From: Chitinophagales bacterium
Lineage (GTDB): Bacteria > Bacteroidota > Bacteroidia > Chitinophagales > CAIOSU01
Assembly: GCA_026003335.1 (NCBI GenBank)
Contig: BPHB01000001.1
Location: 384,591 to 448,590 of the forward strand
Direction: 5' to 3'
Length of the DNA: 64,000 nt
Below the pieces are notes generated by a model. The model was not told the DNA's origin, made no database searches, and saw only the letters and a list, made by a program, of their open reading frames with translations. The position numbers and the translations under genes are program-made. This document shows positions 8,264 through 16,755 of this stretch, piece after piece; within the stretch, counting starts at the first letter, position 1; each line of letters begins with the position of its first letter.

Positions 8264-10399
8264 ATGCATTCTATCCTGCACACTGTAAGGCACCATTGCA
8301 TCCCTCTCAGCCGGCTGATCACATCCGTGCTGTTGCTTTTCATCTCTTTAGCTGCTTCTCCTCAGCCCTCCTACCGCTGCGGCACCGATGAGGTGATGAG
8401 ACGCCTCTACGCAGACTATCCTCAGCTGGAAGACGATTACAAACTACTTTTTGAAAACAACAAAAAGTTTGTGCAAGACCGTAACGGTAACCGAACCATG
8501 GTGTACACCATACCCATTGTATTTCACGTCCTACATGAATATGGTCCCGAAAACATCTCAGATGAGCAGATTTTTGATCAGGTCAGAATTTTGAATGAAG
8601 ACTTTAGAAAGCTAAATCCGGATACCGCGCAAATCGTTGCGGCTTTTAAGTCTGTGGCTGCTGACAGTCGCATTGAATTCAGACTGGCCTCAAAAGACCC
8701 CAAAGGCAATTGTACTAATGGCATAGAGCGCATTTATACCCATGAGACCCACAACGGAGATAATTATTCCAAACTTAATCAATGGCCCCGCAGACATTAC
8801 CTCAACGTTTGGGTGGTAAAGTCCATGGAACCAGGTGTGGCGGGTTATGCCTATTACCCTTCAGCTACGGCAGAAGAATTTTTCTATGCTGACGGCATAG
8901 TCATTCTGCACAATCATGTGGGCAGCATAGGCACATCCAGCTACAGCAACTCCCGCACCCTCACGCATGAAATCGGACATTATCTGGGGCTACCACATGT
9001 CTGGGGAAGCAACAATGAGCCGGGTGTGAGCTGTGGTGACGATGGTTTCGCAGACACCCCCATTACAAAGGGTTGGACTATGTGCCGCCTCACCAACACT
9101 GCCATTTGCACGCCGGGTGTGCAGGAGAACGTACAGAATTATATGGAGTACTCCTATTGCACGCGCATGTTTACCCATGATCAGGCTGCATTCATGCAAG
9201 CCACCCTGAATAGTGACGTTGCAGGACGAAACAACCTATGGACAGCTGAAAACCACGCCATTACAGGTATTGACGGCCCCGCCCCGATGTGTACGCCTCA
9301 GCCTGACTTCTATGCCAGCCGAAGACTGGTCTGCACGGGTGGCACCGTAACTTTTAAAAGCGTGATATCCAGAGCTGCTGCGGATACGTATCAATGGTCT
9401 TTCCCGGGCGGCACCCCCTCAACATCCACCGATCCCAATCCCGTTGTTCAGTTTAATATACCCGGGTGGCAGTTCGTGTCGCTCACGGTAACCAACGCAG
9501 CCGGATCAGCTACCATCACTATGGATAAGTTTATTTACGTCTCTGCAACACAGGCTGAAACAGGTCCATATTTTGAAGATTTCGAAACCGCCATGGCCAG
9601 CCAATGGATAATAGAAAATCCGGGCAACAATGCAACCCAATGGACTCTGGCCGAAGGAGCTGGCCGATTTGGCACACGGGGCTTTTTTCTGAATAACTCC
9701 CCGTTGGATATCTCTGATCAGCTTTTTTTTCACCGTCTGGGCGGACAAAAAGATGTCCTTATCTCCCCTTCCTACGACCTGAGTACGCTTTCCGACCCGG
9801 TTTTATACTTTGAATACTCCTGCGCCACCAGAGGATTAACTACCGATGAACTGACCGAAAAGCTTGCCATTTATGTTTCCACCAATTGCGGTAACTCATG
9901 GAACCTCATCAGAACGGTTTCAGGCGCGGAACTTGCCACAGCCGGCTATTCCGGAATTGCATTCCGCAATACCAGTGCTGATATGTGGCGGGGAATTAAT
10001 ATCCCTTTGGGACCTGCTTACCGTCAGTCTAACGTACGCTTTAAGTTTGAATATTCAGCCAGCGACAAATCCAACAATATCTATCTGGACAACGTGAACG
10101 TGGGCAATGGGCTTGTGTTGAGCAATTTCTCCCCTGATAATCTCAGTTTTACCCTATACCCCAATCCGGTGGATGGCAACCAGCCCCTTACCATAGCCTG
10201 CCCCGGTTGTGGCCCCGGGACCCATGCATGGCTGCATGATCTGGCCGGTAAACTTATCCTCAACTTCAGTATGTCTGCGCATGCCGGCAGCGCATTTCCC
10301 TTATTCAACCTGTCCCCTACGTACCTGCAGCCAGGTGTCTACTTTATTACTTTGGCAGACCCCAACCATGCCCTTACACGAAAGATTATAATACACTAA
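8264..10399 (+). CDS. secreted M43 (pappalysin/cytophagalysin) zinc metalloprotease, T9SS cargo
   Basis: A 711-residue secreted protease. The signal peptide covers roughly residues 1-34 (hydrophobic core SVLLLFISLAA). The M43 catalytic domain spans about 80-330 with the extended zinc site HEIGHYLGLPH at 235-245 and a downstream Met-turn region NYMEYSYCTRMF near 291-302. A PKD-like domain follows (CTGGTVTFKS to VTNAAGSA, about 355-420), then a jelly-roll-like region. The C terminus (about 625-711) is a type A T9SS sorting domain: LYPNPVDGNQPL, GVYFITLADP and a basic end TRKIIIH. It should be exported by Sec, carried across the outer membrane by T9SS and attached or released. It is apparently monocistronic. 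Confidence 0.93.
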   Translation: MHSILHTVRHHCIPLSRLITSVLLLFISLAASPQPSYRCGTDEVMRRLYADYPQLEDDYKLLFENNKKFVQDRNGNRTMVYTIPIVFHVLHEYGPENISDEQIFDQVRILNEDFRKLNPDTAQIVAAFKSVAADSRIEFRLASKDPKGNCTNGIERIYTHETHNGDNYSKLNQWPRRHYLNVWVVKSMEPGVAGYAYYPSATAEEFFYADGIVILHNHVGSIGTSSYSNSRTLTHEIGHYLGLPHVWGSNNEPGVSCGDDGFADTPITKGWTMCRLTNTAICTPGVQENVQNYMEYSYCTRMFTHDQAAFMQATLNSDVAGRNNLWTAENHAITGIDGPAPMCTPQPDFYASRRLVCTGGTVTFKSVISRAAADTYQWSFPGGTPSTSTDPNPVVQFNIPGWQFVSLTVTNAAGSATITMDKFIYVSATQAETGPYFEDFETAMASQWIIENPGNNATQWTLAEGAGRFGTRGFFLNNSPLDISDQLFFHRLGGQKDVLISPSYDLSTLSDPVLYFEYSCATRGLTTDELTEKLAIYVSTNCGNSWNLIRTVSGAELATAGYSGIAFRNTSADMWRGINIPLGPAYRQSNVRFKFEYSASDKSNNIYLDNVNVGNGLVLSNFSPDNLSFTLYPNPVDGNQPLTIACPGCGPGTHAWLHDLAGKLILNFSMSAHAGSAFPLFNLSPTYLQPGVYFITLADPNHALTRKIIIH

Positions 10400-10461
10400 A
10401 GGGGAAACGTTCCCGCTTTTAACCGTTTTTTTTCCACTTCTTGCGTAAAGTTCAAATCGTG

Positions 10462-10480
10462 CTGCCCTAGCTTAGGGCAG
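10462..10480. repeat. perfect 8-bp inverted repeat
   Basis: CTGCCCTA and TAGGGCAG flank a GCT loop, giving a strong hairpin or a 19-bp operator-like palindrome. It lies 63 bases after the protease stop and about 94 bases ahead of the promoter-like site of the polysaccharide genes. No T run follows, so a simple intrinsic terminator is unlikely. A weaker 5-bp stem (GGGAA/TTCCC) with a short T-rich tail sits at 10402-10414. Confidence 0.55.
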
Positions 10481-10573
10481 TCATCCAGGACTAAAAGAGG
10501 GCCTCATCCTCCCCTTGTGTAGTGAATTGTTGATAAGTAGAAAAAAGGTGGGGATAACATTTTAAAAAAAAAA

Positions 10574-10603
10574 TTGACTTAACTAAACCAGTGCTTTAGT
10601 TTG
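10574..10603 (+). promoter_or_regulatory. Bacteroidota-type promoter for the polysaccharide genes
   Basis: TTG at 10574-10576, exactly 19 bases of spacer, then TTAGTTTG at 10596-10603, one mismatch from the Bacteroidota consensus TTG-N19-TAnnTTTG. It ends 23 bases before the ATG of the receiver gene. The spacing makes this the best-supported promoter in the window. Confidence 0.6.
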
Positions 10604-10626
10604 CCTTCTGAAAATAAGAGATTGCT

Positions 10627-11007
10627 ATGAGCGGAAAGAAAAGTATTTTGATGATTGAAGACGATGACAGCGTAAGGATGTTGATGGAATACCTACTACG
10701 GGATTCCTACACAGTGAAAACGCAAAAAGACGGTATGGAAGGTATGGTATGGCTGGATAGCGGCAATACGCCAGACCTGATTCTTCTGGATACCGAGATG
10801 CCCCGCCTGAACGGATTTGAGTTTCTGAGAAACGTAAGAAGAAGCGGTTATTACCGCAACATACCTGTTATAATGCTGGTGGGAAGTGAGCATTCCGATA
10901 GAATTATCAACTTCCTGCATCAAGGGGCTAATGATATTCTCATGAAGCCGTTCAACCCGAAAGACCTTTTTGAAAAAATTGATAACATATTGAATAATAG
11001 CAACTGA
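10627..11007 (+). CDS. stand-alone response regulator receiver protein
   Basis: A single CheY-like receiver domain of 126 residues with no output domain. Acidic pocket residues are in MIEDDDSVRML, the phosphoacceptor Asp is in LILLDTEMPRLNG near residue 52-55, and the conserved Lys-Pro is in MKPFNP near 105. The usual Thr/Ser switch position reads VIMLVGSE, so the switch residue may be shifted. The next gene starts one base after its stop and itself begins with a receiver-like domain fused to a sugar transferase, so this protein probably controls polysaccharide synthesis by protein-protein contact. No kinase gene adjoins it; an unlinked or hybrid kinase must act if it is phosphorylated. Confidence 0.9.
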   Translation: MSGKKSILMIEDDDSVRMLMEYLLRDSYTVKTQKDGMEGMVWLDSGNTPDLILLDTEMPRLNGFEFLRNVRRSGYYRNIPVIMLVGSEHSDRIINFLHQGANDILMKPFNPKDLFEKIDNILNNSN

Positions 11008-11008
11008 G

Positions 11009-12151
11009 ATGTTAAGATACGAGGTAAATAAGGAAGCTATTTCAACCAAAACCACAGCACCAGGTTATCAATTTGAACTGCTTCAAAACGCAGCACCACA
11101 CAAACTGCTGGTAATCGGCCAGTTTGGCAAATTTGTGGCAAAAGACCTGACCGGCTTCAATTACCAGCACAAGGAGTTTCTTACAATCAGTGAAATAGCT
11201 GAATACCTGGAGGAAGAAGTGCTCCGGAGGTCATGGGAACCTCCTGCCGCCATTTTATGCGACCAGCATCTTCCAGACGGGAATGCTTTTAGCCTATTCA
11301 AAACCCTTCAGTCTCACCGGCTTCTGAGTCGTATTCCGTTTATCATCATTGCAAATGAACGGGATGAAGCGAAAATCCATGAAGCCAGAAAACTAGGAGT
11401 AGATGATTATTACGTGGCTCCGGTCAACGCAGAAGACCTGCATGTGCGGATTGCTTTCCTCTCCCGATTTAAAAACGAAAAGCAAAAAATAGCACTCACC
11501 GAGGAGCCGGTTTTCGAAAATCGCATTTCCCTGCTTAAACGCATATTAGACATTACGATAGCAGCCAGCGCATTGCTCATTCTCAGCCCGCTGTTGCTGC
11601 TTATTGCGATTATCATCAAGCTTGAGTCAAGAGGACCCGTAATTTATGTATCCAAGCGGGTGGGCACCGGCTACCAGATTTTTGATCTGTACAAGTTCCG
11701 ATCCATGCGGCAGGGTGCTGACCTTGAGCTGAAAAAGCTGCAACATCTCAACCAATACAAATCCAAAGAAACCGAAAAGGTTGACATGGCCTTCTTCAAA
11801 CTGCAGAATGATCCGCGGGTTACACGCTTTGGCAGGTTTCTGCGGGCTACCAGCCTGGATGAAATACCTCAACTGTTCAACGTCATAAAAGGCGACATGT
11901 CCATCGTGGGGAACCGCCCTCTGCCTCTGTATGAAGCCGAGCAACTCACCCGCGATATGTGGGCAAAGCGTTTTCTGGCCCCGGCTGGCCTTACCGGATT
12001 GTGGCAGGTTTCCAGAAGAGGTAAGGAGGAAATGTCAGTCTCTGAAAGAGTCATATTGGATAATACCTATGCAGATTGCCATTCCCTCTGGCTTGATATA
12101 AAAATTATGCTCAAAACTTTTCCTGCTCTCATATCCAGGATCAACAGCTGA
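11009..12151 (+). CDS. pseudo-receiver fused to an initiating sugar phosphotransferase
   Basis: A 380-residue two-domain protein. Residues about 25-165 fold like a receiver: LCDQHLPDG keeps the Asp, but the first strand reads LLVIGQFG without the acidic pair, and the Lys-Pro site reads YYVAPVN, so phosphorylation chemistry is probably lost. Residues 175-380 are a bacterial sugar transferase (PssY/WbaP catalytic type). A single hydrophobic membrane hairpin ITIAASALLILSPLLLLIAI is followed by KRVGTGYQIFDLYKFRSM, the Asp-Glu pair in SLDEIPQLFN and the C-terminal GLTGLWQVSRRG. It would transfer a sugar phosphate to undecaprenyl phosphate at the inner membrane, the first step of repeat-unit assembly. 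It lies one base after the receiver gene. Confidence 0.88.
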   Translation: MLRYEVNKEAISTKTTAPGYQFELLQNAAPHKLLVIGQFGKFVAKDLTGFNYQHKEFLTISEIAEYLEEEVLRRSWEPPAAILCDQHLPDGNAFSLFKTLQSHRLLSRIPFIIIANERDEAKIHEARKLGVDDYYVAPVNAEDLHVRIAFLSRFKNEKQKIALTEEPVFENRISLLKRILDITIAASALLILSPLLLLIAIIIKLESRGPVIYVSKRVGTGYQIFDLYKFRSMRQGADLELKKLQHLNQYKSKETEKVDMAFFKLQNDPRVTRFGRFLRATSLDEIPQLFNVIKGDMSIVGNRPLPLYEAEQLTRDMWAKRFLAPAGLTGLWQVSRRGKEEMSVSERVILDNTYADCHSLWLDIKIMLKTFPALISRINS

Positions 12152-12245
12152 TATCTCAATAACCTCCCTTCTCTGCTGATTTTTATGGTTTAATATTGTT
12201 GTGGTTTCACAAAACAACCGCATTCACAAAGATTTATATGCAATT

Positions 12246-13163
12246 ATGCGACAGCCGTTAGTGTCAATTATTACGGTAAATTATAACCAGACAAAGGTAA
12301 CCTGTGACATGCTGGAATCTGTGAAAAAGCTCACTTACCCTGCCGTAGAAGTAATTGTGGTGGATAACGGTTCACAGGAAAATCCGGAACAAAAACTTAA
12401 AGAGGTGTTGCCCTCTACCCGAGTTATCCGTAGCGAGGTGAATCTTGGCTTTGCTGGCGGCAACAATCTGGGCATAAAAATCGCATCAGGTGAATTTTTG
12501 TTTTTTGTCAACAATGACACTGTACTCACGCCCAATATCATTGAAAACCTGTTGAATCCCTTCCGGCAATTTGAAAATATGGGTATAGTAAGCCCCAAAA
12601 TATATTATTATGATACTCCGCACACTATTCAGTATGCCGGTTACACACGCATCAACCCCTGCACCGCCCGCAACCGCACCATAGGTCAGTTTGAAAGAGA
12701 CCATGGTCAATATGAAAAGCCACATCCTGTGCCTTATGCTCATGGCGCAGCCATGATGGTAAGCCGCAAAGTCATTGAAAAGGTAGGACCCATGCCAGAG
12801 TTCTTTTTTTTATATTACGAGGAATTTGATTGGTGCGAGCAGGTCAGGAAAGCAGGATTTGAAGTGTATTATGAACCCAAGGCAAAAATATATCACAGAG
12901 AGTCCGTCTCCATTGGTGCACTCAGCCCACTCAAGACTTACTATCTGACACGTAATCGCATCCTGTTTATGCGCAGGCACGCCGGTGAACTGAATTTTGC
13001 CCTGTTCACTGTGTTTCTGGTTCTGTTTACAATACCCAAAAACCTGCTGAGTTATATCCTATGCGGACAATGGCGCCAGGCCCGGGCTTTTGTAAAGGGC
13101 ATTATCTGGAATATCCGGCACCATTCTGCTGAAACCACATCTCAACATCCTGCAAATGCTTGA
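12246..13163 (+). CDS. glycosyltransferase family 2
   Basis: An inverting GT2 enzyme with the GT-A fold. The N-terminal nucleotide-binding strand is VSIITVNYNQ. VEVIVVDNGSQ and NLGFAGGNNLGIK follow, then FFVNNDTVL, which carries the metal-binding Asp of a DxD-like site, and the acceptor region FFLYYEEFDWCEQVRKAG with the catalytic acidic residues. This arrangement is typical of rhamnosyl/WbbL-like transferases. A hydrophobic segment near the C terminus (FTVFLVLFTIPKNLLSYIL) suggests membrane association. I chose ATG 12246; a GTG at 12201 would add 15 residues that do not fit the family. It overlaps the next GT2 gene by 8 bases, indicating translational coupling. Confidence 0.9.
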   Translation: MRQPLVSIITVNYNQTKVTCDMLESVKKLTYPAVEVIVVDNGSQENPEQKLKEVLPSTRVIRSEVNLGFAGGNNLGIKIASGEFLFFVNNDTVLTPNIIENLLNPFRQFENMGIVSPKIYYYDTPHTIQYAGYTRINPCTARNRTIGQFERDHGQYEKPHPVPYAHGAAMMVSRKVIEKVGPMPEFFFLYYEEFDWCEQVRKAGFEVYYEPKAKIYHRESVSIGALSPLKTYYLTRNRILFMRRHAGELNFALFTVFLVLFTIPKNLLSYILCGQWRQARAFVKGIIWNIRHHSAETTSQHPANA

Positions 13164-14355
13164 ATTGATTTTTAAAGTCTTCTGCCTGGTAACAGCCTTT
13201 TACCTGGTTTTCCCTTTTCTTCTGGTGATACTATCGCTTATGAAAAAGGAAAAATACCCACCTTCGGCATCTCGGGAGCTTGACTTTGCCTGCATCATTA
13301 CTGCTTATCAGCATGTGCAAATTGCCCTGCCCCTTATTATCTCCCTGATGAAGCAAAATTATTCCCATTACCTGATTTACCTGGTTGCCGATGCCTGTGA
13401 TTTGTCCGGCATTACTTTGGAGCACGAAAAGGTCATTGTGCTTAAACCGGAAGAAAAACTGGGCTCAAAGGTAAAATCTATTCAGCACGCCCTAAACCAT
13501 TTTAAACGTAACCATGACGTGGTAGCCGTTTTTGATCCAGATAATCTCGCCCCTCCTGACTTTCTGAAAGTATTAAATCAATATTTAACATCGGGTTTTG
13601 TAGCTGTACAGGGCAGGCGCATAGCGAAAAACCTGGATACTATTTACGCCTGTGCAGATGCCACCGGTGAGATTTATAAAAATTATGTAGAGCGCTATGC
13701 TCCTTATCTGCTCGGGTCATCACCCACCATAGCCGGATCAGGCATGGCCGTAAAAACACCTCTTTTCCGCGAATACCTGCAAGAGGAGCGCATCACTGCA
13801 AGCCTGAGCCAGAATAAAGTGATTGCCGCTGAGGATAAGATATTGCAAAATTTCCTGGTGAGCCGCGGATATCAGATTGCTTTTGCCAACACCGCTAGGC
13901 TATATGATGAAAAGATTACATCTGCCCAACAGGTGGAAAGACAGCGAAGCCGCTGGCTGTATTCTTATTTTGAAAATCTGCCTTACGCTGCAAGGCTCTT
14001 TCTTAAAGGGCTAACGTCATTCAATATCAATCAACTGTTATTTGGATTAACCACCAGCAGTCCGCCTCTGTTTTTGCTGCTGCTTACCGGATTGTTGCTC
14101 ACGGTTATCAGCATTTTCGTCCATCCTTTATGGCTTCACCTGATGATAAACAGCATCTGGATTTTTACGGCTAATATCTTTCTTGTGCTCTGGTTGTCAG
14201 ACGCGCCTAAAGCTATCTGGAGGGCACTGTGGGGCCTACCCCTTTTCATCTTCAGGCAGTGTATAGCCCTCTTACGCATGGGGCAATCAAGGAGAGACTT
14301 TTTGCCCACCCGGCACAAGAAGGTCATTACGTTGGAAGAAATGGAGAACCCCTGA
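13156..14355 (+). CDS. membrane-anchored glycosyltransferase family 2
   Basis: A 399-residue GT2-like protein with an N-terminal transmembrane helix (residues 4-28). The catalytic domain includes ACIITAYQH, a DxD-equivalent VVAVFDPDNLAPPDFL near 120-132, and the QxxRW-type motif VERQRSRWLYSY near 262-273. Two or more C-terminal transmembrane helices follow (FLLLLLTGLLLTVISIFV and IWIFTANIFLVLWL). The QxxRW motif and flanking membrane helices are seen in processive or membrane GT2 enzymes, but the family name beyond GT2 is uncertain. It ends the plus-strand half of the polysaccharide locus and converges on the minus-strand half with 8 bases between stops. Confidence 0.85.
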   Translation: MLELIFKVFCLVTAFYLVFPFLLVILSLMKKEKYPPSASRELDFACIITAYQHVQIALPLIISLMKQNYSHYLIYLVADACDLSGITLEHEKVIVLKPEEKLGSKVKSIQHALNHFKRNHDVVAVFDPDNLAPPDFLKVLNQYLTSGFVAVQGRRIAKNLDTIYACADATGEIYKNYVERYAPYLLGSSPTIAGSGMAVKTPLFREYLQEERITASLSQNKVIAAEDKILQNFLVSRGYQIAFANTARLYDEKITSAQQVERQRSRWLYSYFENLPYAARLFLKGLTSFNINQLLFGLTTSSPPLFLLLLTGLLLTVISIFVHPLWLHLMINSIWIFTANIFLVLWLSDAPKAIWRALWGLPLFIFRQCIALLRMGQSRRDFLPTRHKKVITLEEMENP

Positions 14356-14363
14356 AGCAGGCT

Positions 14364-15095
14364 TTACTTCCCTGCCTCTTCCAATTTGATACCGATCATC
14401 TCTTCCAGGGCAATTTTAGATTCCTGCACGTTTTTTTCCGCAATGAGCTTCGCTTCCAGTGCCGCGTTATACGCTGCTGCCGATTTGATAAATTCATCCA
14501 GCGGAGCCTGTCCCTTTTCAAAGTCGCGGGTTATAAGTAGATGTGTGGAATAAGCATCCTCCACAGCCTGTGTTCTGATTTTCAGCAAATCCAGTTTTAA
14601 CTGATAGTCTTTATAGCGCTTCAGCACTTCGGCACGGATAGACAATTTTTGCTGGTTAAGAGTTGCTACGGCAATATCTAACTCTTCTTTGGCTATAGAG
14701 GTGCGTATGGGCGTCTGTACGAATGAACCTATCGTGATGCCCACACCGAAGTTATACCACGGATAATAGTTGCCTCCGAAAGTATCCACGGCACGCAAAC
14801 CCTGGTCAATGTTCCGCTGGTTGAAGTTGAAAGAAGCCTTGATGTCATCAGTCCAGGAAAACCGTTCCAGGGCAATTTTCTTTTGTGCTATCCTTACCCG
14901 GCTGGTATAAATCTCGCTGGAAGGATAATTCTGCCAGGCCAGTTGCACCAGTCGCTCTTCGTAGGGAGAAAGCCCCATGGCATTTAACACCAAGGAGTCT
15001 GCTCCTTTGGGTAAGATAACTTCGTTGTAATCAATCTTTTGCGCTAGGGAGCAAAAAGGAATGCAAAAACATACAAGAAAAAAATGCCGCTTCAT
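14364..15095 (-). CDS. short TolC-like periplasmic/outer-membrane protein
   Basis: A 243-residue protein with a signal peptide (MKRHFFLVCFCIPFCSLAQ). It has TolC-like heptad-rich helices: LVQLAWQNYPSSEIYTSRV near the start, a beta-like FNFNQRNID and YPWYNFGVGITI in the middle, and long helices to the C terminus. It is about half the length of a TolC channel subunit (compare 41478-42773, 431 residues) and lacks the duplicated repeat. Short TolC-related proteins occur in Bacteroidota polysaccharide loci and may aid export through the outer membrane; that role is inference. It is the last gene of the minus-strand polysaccharide operon, 35 bases after the ligase-like gene. Confidence 0.75.
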   Translation of the reverse strand: MKRHFFLVCFCIPFCSLAQKIDYNEVILPKGADSLVLNAMGLSPYEERLVQLAWQNYPSSEIYTSRVRIAQKKIALERFSWTDDIKASFNFNQRNIDQGLRAVDTFGGNYYPWYNFGVGITIGSFVQTPIRTSIAKEELDIAVATLNQQKLSIRAEVLKRYKDYQLKLDLLKIRTQAVEDAYSTHLLITRDFEKGQAPLDEFIKSAAAYNAALEAKLIAEKNVQESKIALEEMIGIKLEEAGK

Positions 15096-15130
15096 ATGTG
15101 TTGTGATTTTTTTTTGAGTTTACGAATAAA

Positions 15131-16630
15131 TCAGGCTTTTAACTTTTTATCTGTATCATAGTCTTTAAGCCTGACGATGGCTGCCAGCGAAATATAGAAA
15201 ATAATACTGGTGGGAAGCATCACCAGCGAATCCTGCGGATAGTTTGATACTACCATAGCAATCATCATAATTAAAAATGCGAGATAATAGACCCTTATTT
15301 TAGGATTTACTGAGGAGACATAATGTGATATAGCTGTGCGCAGTATGACAAAGAGAAATATGCAATACAGCAACAAACCGATCCACCCCAGCTCCACGGC
15401 TACGCGCACAAATCCACTGTCAGGGGGAAATTCGGCCAGCATAGTTCCCGGTGAGAAGCGCTTCCCGAAATATCCTGTGCTGCCCAGCCCGCCTCCAATG
15501 GGATGGCTCTGTATAAACGGCTGTATTCTTTTCTGGTTGGTCAGCCTGGTATTCATGGAAGCATCTTTTTTGGGCTTGAAAGCCGACTGAAACCGGTAAA
15601 TAGTAGGGTTGGATGTGGGCATCATAACCAAAGCCGTTCCGCCCAGAAAGGCAATAACCATCATAAAAACGACTTTTTTATTCAGGGTGAGGAGCGTATA
15701 AAACGTCAGGCCAACGGGTACCAGCACATACGCTGTGCGTGTCCCGGAATACAGCATAGAGAATAACATTAGACTTCCGGCCAGAAACAATAGCCAGCGT
15801 TTCAGCGCGCTAAACGGACCTGTAGCCAGCACAAGGCAAAACATACCCATGTAAGCCATCAGGATACCAAACGTGGAAGGGTCGGAAATGAATGAAAATA
15901 TCCGGAGCTTTCCCCACTGATACACCAACTTAAACAGCCTCGGGTCAGAACGCAGCCAGTTTAACTCCCAGGAAGGCAAACCGGCAAACTCCTGATACAA
16001 TCCATACAGGGCAGCTGCCAGCGAGAGCGCTATGCATATTTTTATGAACCTTTCAATAATCTTCAGTTGGTTGAAAATGTATACGGTGATATAATACAGT
16101 ACTATAAAAAGAGCCATCCCGCGTACTGTATAAAACCATGCCTCACGAGAACGCGCCTCGGGATTAAAAAACATCAGCAGGTTATACCCTATCCATATTA
16201 AAACCACCAGACTGATGGGGTTTTTCAGAAAACTCCAGTCGCGCTCCCGAATCTGCCTGATAAACATGCCAAAAAACATTACCCCGATGAGTATATCCAC
16301 CACCAAACCCAGAGGTGGATTGCCCGGCAAGAACTTTTTAAACCAGAGTACAAAAAATGCAGCTACAAGAGTAAGCAGCAACCCAAACTGCAGGTTAAAC
16401 ATAGCCGCAAAAACCACCGGCACACCGATCAGAACAGCTGAAAGTAGGATTCCCGACTTCAGACCCTGTGTAGCAATGACTGCGGAAAAGACAGCAGTAA
16501 GTGAGAGAATAAATACATAGCCAAAGGGGTTGTTAAGTTTTTCCTTTATAAAAAGGCGATATAGCAACCCCTGCGGTGCAGAATCATGCGTGCGGGTGCT
16601 CTTCAGCGACTTGGTGACTTGACTTTCCAT
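15131..16630 (-). CDS. O-antigen ligase / Wzy-like polymerase family membrane protein
   Basis: A 499-residue protein with roughly 11-12 transmembrane helices, starting near residue 34. The large periplasmic loop near residues 345-410 carries the RxxxW-like and HPIGGGLGSTGY region. SHPIGGGLGS is the conserved His-Pro-x-Gly signature of the O-antigen ligase/Wzy family. Such enzymes polymerise or ligate undecaprenyl-linked repeat units on the periplasmic side. With a Wzx-like flippase in the same operon it is best read as the Wzy polymerase, but ligase activity cannot be excluded from sequence. The 37-codon peptide gene ends 10 bases before this start, so translation may be coupled. Confidence 0.88.
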   Translation of the reverse strand: MESQVTKSLKSTRTHDSAPQGLLYRLFIKEKLNNPFGYVFILSLTAVFSAVIATQGLKSGILLSAVLIGVPVVFAAMFNLQFGLLLTLVAAFFVLWFKKFLPGNPPLGLVVDILIGVMFFGMFIRQIRERDWSFLKNPISLVVLIWIGYNLLMFFNPEARSREAWFYTVRGMALFIVLYYITVYIFNQLKIIERFIKICIALSLAAALYGLYQEFAGLPSWELNWLRSDPRLFKLVYQWGKLRIFSFISDPSTFGILMAYMGMFCLVLATGPFSALKRWLLFLAGSLMLFSMLYSGTRTAYVLVPVGLTFYTLLTLNKKVVFMMVIAFLGGTALVMMPTSNPTIYRFQSAFKPKKDASMNTRLTNQKRIQPFIQSHPIGGGLGSTGYFGKRFSPGTMLAEFPPDSGFVRVAVELGWIGLLLYCIFLFVILRTAISHYVSSVNPKIRVYYLAFLIMMIAMVVSNYPQDSLVMLPTSIIFYISLAAIVRLKDYDTDKKLKA

Positions 16631-16640
16631 CTGCTGTAAA

Positions 16641-16754
16641 TCAGAGAAATACCACTTTCAGGTAAATAGCCAGCAGCAGTACTGCACAAAATGCCGTAGC
16701 AATTATTTCAATAGCCCTGTCTTTATCTGACAACTGCCTTCGGGTGTCTTTCAT
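16641..16754 (-). CDS. 37-aa single-pass membrane peptide in the polysaccharide operon
   Basis: Not in the supplied gene list because it is so short. Reading from ATG (16754) to TGA (16641) gives 37 residues: a charged head MKDTRRQLSDKDRAIEI, then one hydrophobic helix (IIATAFCAVLLLAIYL) and a KVVF-type end. It starts one base after the acetyltransferase stop and ends 10 bases before the start of the polymerase gene, so it fills the gap exactly as a translated gene in a packed operon would. A cytoplasmic N terminus and a membrane-embedded C terminus are expected. A role as a small subunit or stabiliser of the neighbouring polymerase is inference. Confidence 0.7.
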   Translation of the reverse strand: MKDTRRQLSDKDRAIEIIATAFCAVLLLAIYLKVVFL

Positions 16755-16755
16755 A

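Noticed and set aside
10627-12151. Response regulator paired with the orphan kinase at 2.9 kb
   Set aside because: Seven kilobases and several unrelated genes separate them, so there is no contextual support for a pair.
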